A program made the position numbers and the translations under genes. 64,000 nt of DNA from Megamerina dolium (taxonomy: Eukaryota > Arthropoda > Insecta > Diptera > Megamerinidae), in the NCBI GenBank assembly GCA_963854835.1, contig OY978527.1, positions 15,881,584 to 15,945,583 on the forward strand, given 5' to 3'. The notes beneath the pieces are model-generated. The model was given only the letters and a program-made list of their open reading frames with translations, had not been told where the DNA came from and ran no database searches. Positions 58,056-64,000 of the stretch are shown here, piece after piece. Position 1 is the stretch's first letter; every line of letters starts with the position of its first letter.

Positions 58056-58438
58056 AAATTTTATATATTTTTTTTATGCCTGTCTACCTCTTGTGATTTA
58101 GCTTTGGCATTACCGAAGTTGAAATTCCCCAATTCTTTTAAAAAAAAAATTCAATCAAAAACAAAAAGAAATTAACAAAAAGCAAGTTTAAATATAATTG
58201 CTTTCAGTTTTAGGTTTTGTTTAGTGTTTTGTTTGTTGTAATTGTATATTTATGTATTTTTTCTTATATTTTTCGGTTAGATCGAATAATTAACAATGTT
58301 CAAAAATTCAAATGAATTAAACGTGAAACAAACACTTAGAAGCTAAGTTGATGAGATAATTTCTTTGGGTTAAATTTCGGAATGGCATACAAAAATGCCT
58401 CTTAGTGAATGATAGTGGTAGACGTATCAGTGTTGTGT
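58056..58438. other. 3' flank of the 58.4 kb gene
   Basis: AT-rich; nothing distinctive. Confidence 0.45.
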
Positions 58439-58958
58439 TTAATCATCACAATCTTCACCACCACCTCCATTACCACCATTACCACCATTTCCACCACCGC
58501 CATTACCGCCACCTCCACCATTACTACCACCACCGCCATTGCCGCCACCGCCGCCATTACCGCCACCTCCACCACCGCCATTACCGCCGCCACCACCACC
58601 ACCGCAGCCTGGCTTTCCTGGAGCGCCTGGTGCACCACCATTGCCTGATCCTCCGGGTGCTCCGGGTGCACCGGGTGCACCGTCTTTGCCACCATCGCCA
58701 CCTTTACCACCGGCTGCACGCTTTTGTATATGCGGTCCTACCGGCTCCTCAACATCACGTGCATTAGCAACTGTAAATTGTAAGAAATTCAAAAGAAATA
58801 CGTTAATAATCATATGTCTATCTCTCTCGCTCTCTCACAGTCTCACTGTACGTTTGTAACCTTATAGTGTCAAATAATCAAATACACTCCATATTCGTAT
58901 ACATACCACAAATAAGTGTGGCACACAATACCACACAGCATATTATCAACAGTTTCAT
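58439..58958 (-). CDS. Secreted collagen-like/glycine-rich protein, 127 residues, two exons
   Basis: Exon 1 is 58958-58907 and begins MKLLIICCVVLCATLIC. The intron is 58906-58771 (136 bp, GTATGT donor, phase 1). Exon 2 is 58770-58439. The signal peptide probably ends at VANA. A short acidic propeptide, RDVEEPVGPHIQKR, ends in Lys-Arg, a likely furin-type site. The mature part starts AAGGKGGDGG, continues with Gly-X-Y triplets (GKDGAPGAPGAPG, GGAPGAPGKPG), then Cys, a long Gly/Asn tract (units of GGGGGN) and EDCDD at the C-terminus. The two cysteines flank the Gly/Asn tract. The gene shares intron phase and layout with its neighbours but has little direct sequence similarity to them. It is extracellular by inference; function is unknown. 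Confidence 0.83.
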
Positions 58959-59010
58959 CGAGCGTCTCAATCGATATTTTACGGTTCACACAATAAAAAC
59001 TCTCAAGTAT

Positions 59011-59048
59011 AAATGACAAATGATTTGTTACAAATGCTACTTTATATA
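59011..59048 (-). promoter_or_regulatory. Core promoter of the 58.4 kb gene
   Basis: On the minus strand TATATAAA (59048-59041) is followed about 34 bp later by TCATTT, an initiator-like match (59016-59011). The leader to the ATG would be about 55 nt. Confidence 0.5.
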
Positions 59049-59059
59049 CCAACCTGGTT

Positions 59060-60595
59060 ACTCATTCAAGTGCGAATACGTATGAGTACTCACCTATGTA
59101 TGAATGTCTTGATTGAATTGATATATTTTTAATTTTCTTTTTACTTTATTTTTTTTTTTATTTTTTTTTTTTATATTTTATTCATTCCCACTTGACTTTC
59201 CGCTTTAGGCAACAAATTGAATTAAAAAATTATCGCTAATGCAATGTATTGTATATATCCAACAGCAACAACAACAGCAACAACAATCACAAACAATTAA
59301 ACATTTTCGCGCAATATATTTTATAAAAATAATAAATAAATAAAATCTACAACGATAGCAATTTAAAATAATAGCGAAAATCATAGAGGTTAATTGAACT
59401 GAGCTACTACTTGCTTTACATATTAATATGACCGAGTACTTAGAGTATGAACTCACACACTCACAGTACGTATGCGACTCGATCAATCTAATGTAACCAT
59501 ACGGTAAATTAAATTACAGTAGACGCACTTTGAACATACAAATTATAACAGCGATAAAATTTTAGTATAACAGCGATAAAAGTCTATAACCATACTACTA
59601 CTGGAATAACTGATATTAATTAACTTAATAAATGTCCGATTATTTAAATACGAATACAGTTTTTCGAATGCAATTACTAGAAATTTCTAGAATCTTAATC
59701 TTTTAATTTTGACAATCCATGCAAATGGCTGCGGAATTCTACCATCTTGTCAAAATTTTACGATATTACAATCTAAATACATTAAAAAGCGAATTTTCGA
59801 CATTATTCGACCCTTCATGAATACGATTAACAATGATTTTTTCCAACATAAATGTTCTATCATTCATTTTGAAGAATATTTGTAAGCTTCGGGCATGAAA
59901 ATTTGCAGAAAATTAAGGTAACCATGTAGGTATATATTAAATTATCCGAAATTTTTTCTGAGGAGGAAATTGGATTCTCCTTGAAAGAAAGGGAATTGGC
60001 CATCTTCATGGATAAACCTCAGATAAATATCGACACACAAACAGACATTCTGAAAATACAAAGATAATTCAAACTACGAAATATTTTTAGCAATTTTCAA
60101 AGCTGAAATCTATACCTTGAAAGCTCTTCCACGGATTTAATCTTTTATGTGGACAATCAGGGAGGTTCTAAACGATAGAACTATTATATCAAAGTAAGTC
60201 AAGAACTATTTAAAATAGTTTCATTTGATCCAGCAACTCTTGGGTCCCCGGTCATAAAGGTACGCCACGTAGATCGAAGATAGTCGAAGGGGTAACAGAT
60301 AATAAACAGTTTTATACTATTTAGAGAAATACAAAATCATATTCAGACCACAACAAAGTTGTATGTGAAATTCAATTCAGCCTTTTGAGTCGTAGTAGAG
60401 GAGATTTTCGAGCTCTTGTCAGAGTGCTTACGAGGCATTGTTTCATAGGATCACAACAACGCATATTTGAGCTCTACTAAGTCGCCGGTCATCGAGGTAG
60501 TTCTTTAGTTAATTCTAAGGATATCTTTAGTTTCAAAACTTTAAAATTAAATCAACTGGATGCGTATATATAAATTATAAAATGCAATTAGTTCG
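59060..60595. other. Spacer with simple repeats
   Basis: T-runs at 59150-59175 and a CAA/CAG run at 59260-59300 give spurious Cys-rich frames. No gene was recognised. Confidence 0.45.
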
Positions 60596-60599
60596 GGCT

Positions 60600-61690
60600 T
60601 TGAATGTAATGCCGATAATATTATTATTATTAAGGCTATGATGCATGCAGCCTTATTCCCTAACTAGCAGATCTCAAGACTATTTATAAATCTTGTCACT
60701 GCTGTGGGATTGATTATAACTAGGTTCCTGGGAACTATGAATCCTTTGCCTAGGTAGTATAATCTGCGTCTAGCCACAGCTGGGCAATTGCAAAGAACGT
60801 GTTCTGCTGTTTCCTGCTCTTCAAGGCAGAGTCGACAGAGATCATTGTTTACCACACCCATTTTCATCATGTGATAATTAAGTTTACAATGACCTGTTAG
60901 TAGTTCAGTGTACAGTTTGATGTATTTTCTGCTGAGGTTCAAGATAGTATCAACCTTAATATGTTCAGGGTCAATGAATCTTTTCGACTGCCGCATGCCT
61001 GTTTGGGCTCTCCAGTAATCGGTTAGACTACTTTTTTCCTTTTCACATATTAAGTTGTTCATGAAACTACTGTTTACCCCGCAGAAGTTTTCTGGGCCTA
61101 TGAAAAGAGTGTCTGCGCCCTTTTTGGCCAATAAATCTGCCATTTCATTTCCTGCATGCCCCTCGTGTCCCGGTACTCATATTAGAGTCACAGAGTTCCT
61201 CTTTGCTAGGGTATTGGGGAGTTCAAAGCATTCCCAAACCAACTTAGATTGGAACGAGAAATTCATTAGCGATTTTAGAGCTGCCTGACTGTCCGATAGA
61301 ATGCATATGTTGATGCCTCGAGTGCCCCTACGTAGGCATTCTCTGACAGATAGCTCTAAGGCGTGAACCTCCGCCTGAAAAATGGAAGCTATTTTTCCCC
61401 ACTGCAATTGCCTTCCGGAAATTTCGCCCTACAATTCCCGCTGCAGCACTGTCGTCTTCCATTTTGAACCCATCAGTGTACCATAGCTGTGAGACCTGAT
61501 CTAGAAATATTTCGTTGTTTCTCCACGCTGAGCGATCATGAATGATCACTTCGAAGAGTTTGGAGAATATAAATTTTTTATCCACCCTGTCAAAGGCCGT
61601 GAGTCTCGGTGAATTTCAGACTACGTCTAGAATCTTAATGTGCCCTTAATGCCAATAATAAGTCCAAGGTATTGCTGTGGTCAAAGCCTG
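60600..61690 (-). pseudogene. I-like non-LTR retrotransposon tail with RNase H domain
   Basis: On the minus strand an RNase H domain is read across one frameshift and one stop: WYTDGFKMEDDSAAAGI (61490 down), QAEVHALELSVRECL, ILSDSQAALKSL and VPGHEGHAGNEMADLLAKKG (61160-61105). These supply the four conserved acidic positions and His. A 159-residue open C-terminal frame ends at 60664 with DLCRLCLEEQETAEHVLCNC, a CCHC-like motif. After the stop the 3' end has a TAA run (TAATAATAATAAT near 60615-60632). TAA tails plus RNase H fit the I clade. The reverse transcriptase is truncated at about 61,690. Confidence 0.82.
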
Positions 61691-62474
61691 ATAACTTACA
61701 CCGTAAAGACTTGGCATACAAATAAAAAATACTTCACACTTAATAATTTCATAATTTCTTTTTTAATGTTTAAATTGTTGTAGTACAGAAATTGAAATTT
61801 TTCATTTTTAAATAGTACATTGAAAACGCAACTAAAGGAAATCAAGTAAATAATATCGAAAAATTGTGCCAAATTGTGCCACAACAATGCTTAAAGGTTG
61901 AAAAGCAAAATCATTTGAAATTTCCAATTATTGAAGTTTCAAGTTCCAAGTATAATTACTATTTCATAAAATTTTTAATTAACTTAATGACAACCACAAC
62001 ACAACACTCAATCTAATATCGATTGATAATTCAATACATTTTGACTGATGTTAATATATAGAGTATTCACTGTAAGTTCATATATGTAATACTAAAGAAT
62101 ATTTTTGTAGGTGAAGATATTATTTATCTTTCGTCTAATTTACATATACAATTTTTCATATTTAATATATTTTACAGATAAGTGCTAGGTATACGAGTAT
62201 GTAAGTCAATATGTAACTATATATTGTATTTCCAAACACTTGCAAAGGAACGTAGTACTCATCTATAAAATAAAAAAACAAAATAATTATTACCTGTAAT
62301 ACATATGTTATTAATAATAATTATAATATACGCGAATATGAGAAAAGTCAACTTGTATACATAAGTAATGTACATACAAATACGCCAGTAGACATTTAGC
62401 AACGCAATTGAAAATTAGTAAATAATAATATTGACAAGTGAATTGTTGAGTTATATTTACTACTCATACATGTA
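61691..62474. other. AT-rich spacer
   Basis: Nothing was recognised. Confidence 0.45.
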
Positions 62475-63631
62475 CAGGATGATTTTTTAAGAGCCTTCGG
62501 ATTTGATTTAAAAAAAAACACACATTAAATTTAGAGAAATGTATGAAATCTATATTTGAGTCGATAGAACGATCTATATAATTCAATGTTGAAAGATGAT
62601 TTCATGTAAATGTTCACCGCAGCTGCGCCTCAAATGGTTCATACGCTGGGTGCAATTTTGGCAATTTGGTCTTGTTGAAACCACATGTCAGCCAAGTCCA
62701 GCCCTTCCATTTTGGGCAAAAAAAAAAGTTTGTAATCATCGCACGATAGCGCTCGCCATTCACAGTAACGTTCCTCCATTCGTCATCTTTGAAAAATTAC
62801 GGTCCAATGATGCCACCGGTCCATAATCCTCACCAAACAGTGCATTTTTCGGGATGCATTGGCAGTTCTTGCAATGCTTCTGGTTGCTCTTCACACCAAA
62901 TACGGCAATTTTGATTGTTCATGTATCCATTCAACCAGAAATGAGCTTCGCCGCTCAACACAAGAAAATGCACGATGAACTTTCTTAACAGCGCATGAAT
63001 TTTGATAATAATAGCATAGACAGATGGCAGCGTTAATCCGGATTAACCGCGCACTTAATCCGAATAAAATACTAACCTGACAGACGGTAGTATTGCGGAT
63101 TAACTAAACGGCTGATTGCTGTTTTATTAGGTCTGCTCACTTACATTACTATCACTATCAATTTCTGTCATCTATCACTCTCGATATGACAAATCTACAA
63201 GAAGTACGTGAACTGAAAACTATCAGAAACTTTTAAATTGACATTCAAAGTTCATAATTGACAGCTAGATTTATTTGTTCGCCAACGCTTTTCATGTCGA
63301 AAACTGTTAACAATTGTTGAAAGTTTTTTTATAAGCGAACACACCTATTGTTTTGTAAGTTGGATTGAGAAAAATTCACAATAGACATTTTTCAGCAGTG
63401 CTGCCATCAAAATGCCCGAGTTAACTCGAATTAAATCGTTAATCCGGATTAACGCTGCTGTTTGTTAAAGCTATAAAATTTAATAATCTGCAAGCTTTGC
63501 TCGTTTGTAAGTCGATTCATGGTTAACGTATACACCAAACTGAACATGTTTGACAGTCACATGTTACACGAAAACAGCTGAGCTGCCAAAAACAGTATTG
63601 CCAAAAACAGTATTGCCAAAAAATCACCCTG
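62475..63631 (-). mobile_element. rosa-like mariner with internal deletion and nested MITE
   Basis: Terminal repeats CAGGATGATTTTTTAAGAGC (62475) and the reverse complement of CAGGGTGATTTTTTGGCAAT (ending 63631) lie next to TA. On the minus strand the N-terminus reads MNRLTNEQSLQIIKFYS (near 63,520), is interrupted by a MITE, then resumes QNSCAVKKVHRAF. A deletion joins this to GEAHFWLNGYMNNQNCRIW, GGIIGP, NVTVNGERYRAMITNFFF and DLADMWFQQD (second catalytic Asp). The C-terminal third, with the third Asp, is missing. Frameshifts in A-runs and stops are present. Confidence 0.85.
63022..63467. mobile_element. MITE with palindromic ends nested in the rosa-like element
   Basis: GTTAATCCGGATTAAC, a perfect 16-bp palindrome, occurs at 63032-63047 and 63438-63453, with GGCAGC/GCTGCT flanks in inverted orientation. 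Degenerate internal copies of the end sequence occur near 63085-63105 and 63410-63440. The host reading frame (FYSFNKQ ... QNSCAVKK) is interrupted here. No clear target duplication was seen, so the outermost bases are approximate. Confidence 0.7.
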
Positions 63632-64000
63632 TAGCTATAATTTCACATCAATCTAGATCAGTTAAAAGTAATTACTCATTGTATTTTTAAGCTTGCAAAC
63701 ACTTGTTTTCCTTCTCCCTAATTTACTACGATATTTACGTACAAATGGTTTCCAAGTTAATTAACTAAAACCAGATAGGCGTAAATACAGCCTTTCAGTA
63801 CTGTTTAAGAAACTATCAAAGTTGCGCGAATGATAATTTTATTGAAAATATAAAATTAATGGAAAGCGATTAACTGGGTAGTACTATTATTCTGTTTGCC
63901 ATGCATTGTAAACATTTTCATCATCAGCTAATTACTAAACATTACAGACTCTTACTTAGCATCATTTTTAATATTAACAATTTCAGGAATTCTTATTATT
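63632..64000. other. Spacer at window end
   Basis: Nothing was recognised. Confidence 0.45.

Noticed and set aside
58405..58859. Plus-strand His- and Pro-rich frames
   Set aside because: These are shadows of the minus-strand collagen-like gene.
59205..59486. Minus-strand frame with an eight-cysteine run
   Set aside because: It is produced by a CAA/CAG microsatellite, with no other protein-like feature.
1..64000. CRISPR arrays or prokaryotic operons
   Set aside because: Tandem repeats here are long and degenerate with no regular spacers, and gene structure is eukaryotic.

Overview
This window looks like nuclear DNA of a dipteran insect, probably a true fruit fly (Tephritidae) or a close relative. 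It is AT-rich, its introns are short with GT/AG ends, and its core promoters have a TATA box about 33 bp before an arthropod-type initiator. It is packed with degraded Tc1, mariner and rosa-type (DD41D) transposons, INE-1/DINE-1-like Helitron-derived repeats, non-LTR retrotransposon fragments and a tRNA-derived SINE. The organism call is inference from element content, not from a diagnostic gene.

The host genes I can support are six small secreted glycine-rich protein genes spread over about 46 kb. They are at 12.4 kb (+ strand, no intron seen) and at 17.1, 27.3, 42.1, 46.2 and 58.4 kb (all - strand). The five minus-strand genes share one plan: exon 1 encodes a signal peptide of about 18 residues, a 71-136 bp intron follows in phase 1, and exon 2 encodes the poly-glycine mature part. 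They form two paralogous pairs. The 17.1/27.3 kb pair keeps a CxCEP motif and a Pro/Cys-rich C-terminus. The 42.1/46.2 kb pair has three blocks of 11 residues separated by (F/L)EEL and ends in Lys. The 58.4 kb gene is partly collagen-like with a Lys-Arg processing site. The 17.1/27.3 kb duplication also carries about 1.5 kb of 5' flank holding a degenerate tandem repeat.

By region: 0-12 kb holds two Tc1-like elements, a mariner relic and two DINE-like repeats. 12-20 kb holds two glycine-rich genes, SINEs, a deleted mariner and two perfect inverted repeats. 20-27 kb is a nest of rosa-like, LINE and mariner fragments, including a rosa-like element with good terminal repeats and an open but internally deleted transposase. 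27-42 kb holds one glycine-rich gene, a second LINE fragment, and a copy of the 23.1-24.3 kb block that later received a Tc1-like insertion. 42-47 kb holds the second gene pair, SINEs and degenerate tandem repeats. 47-58 kb holds a satellite-like array broken by a LINE, a third DINE-like repeat and more SINEs. 58-64 kb holds the last glycine-rich gene, an RNase H-bearing LINE tail and a rosa-like element with a nested MITE.

The most noteworthy system is the glycine-rich secreted peptide cluster. Its function cannot be read from sequence alone; secreted defence, cuticle, silk/glue or reproductive-gland roles are all possible.
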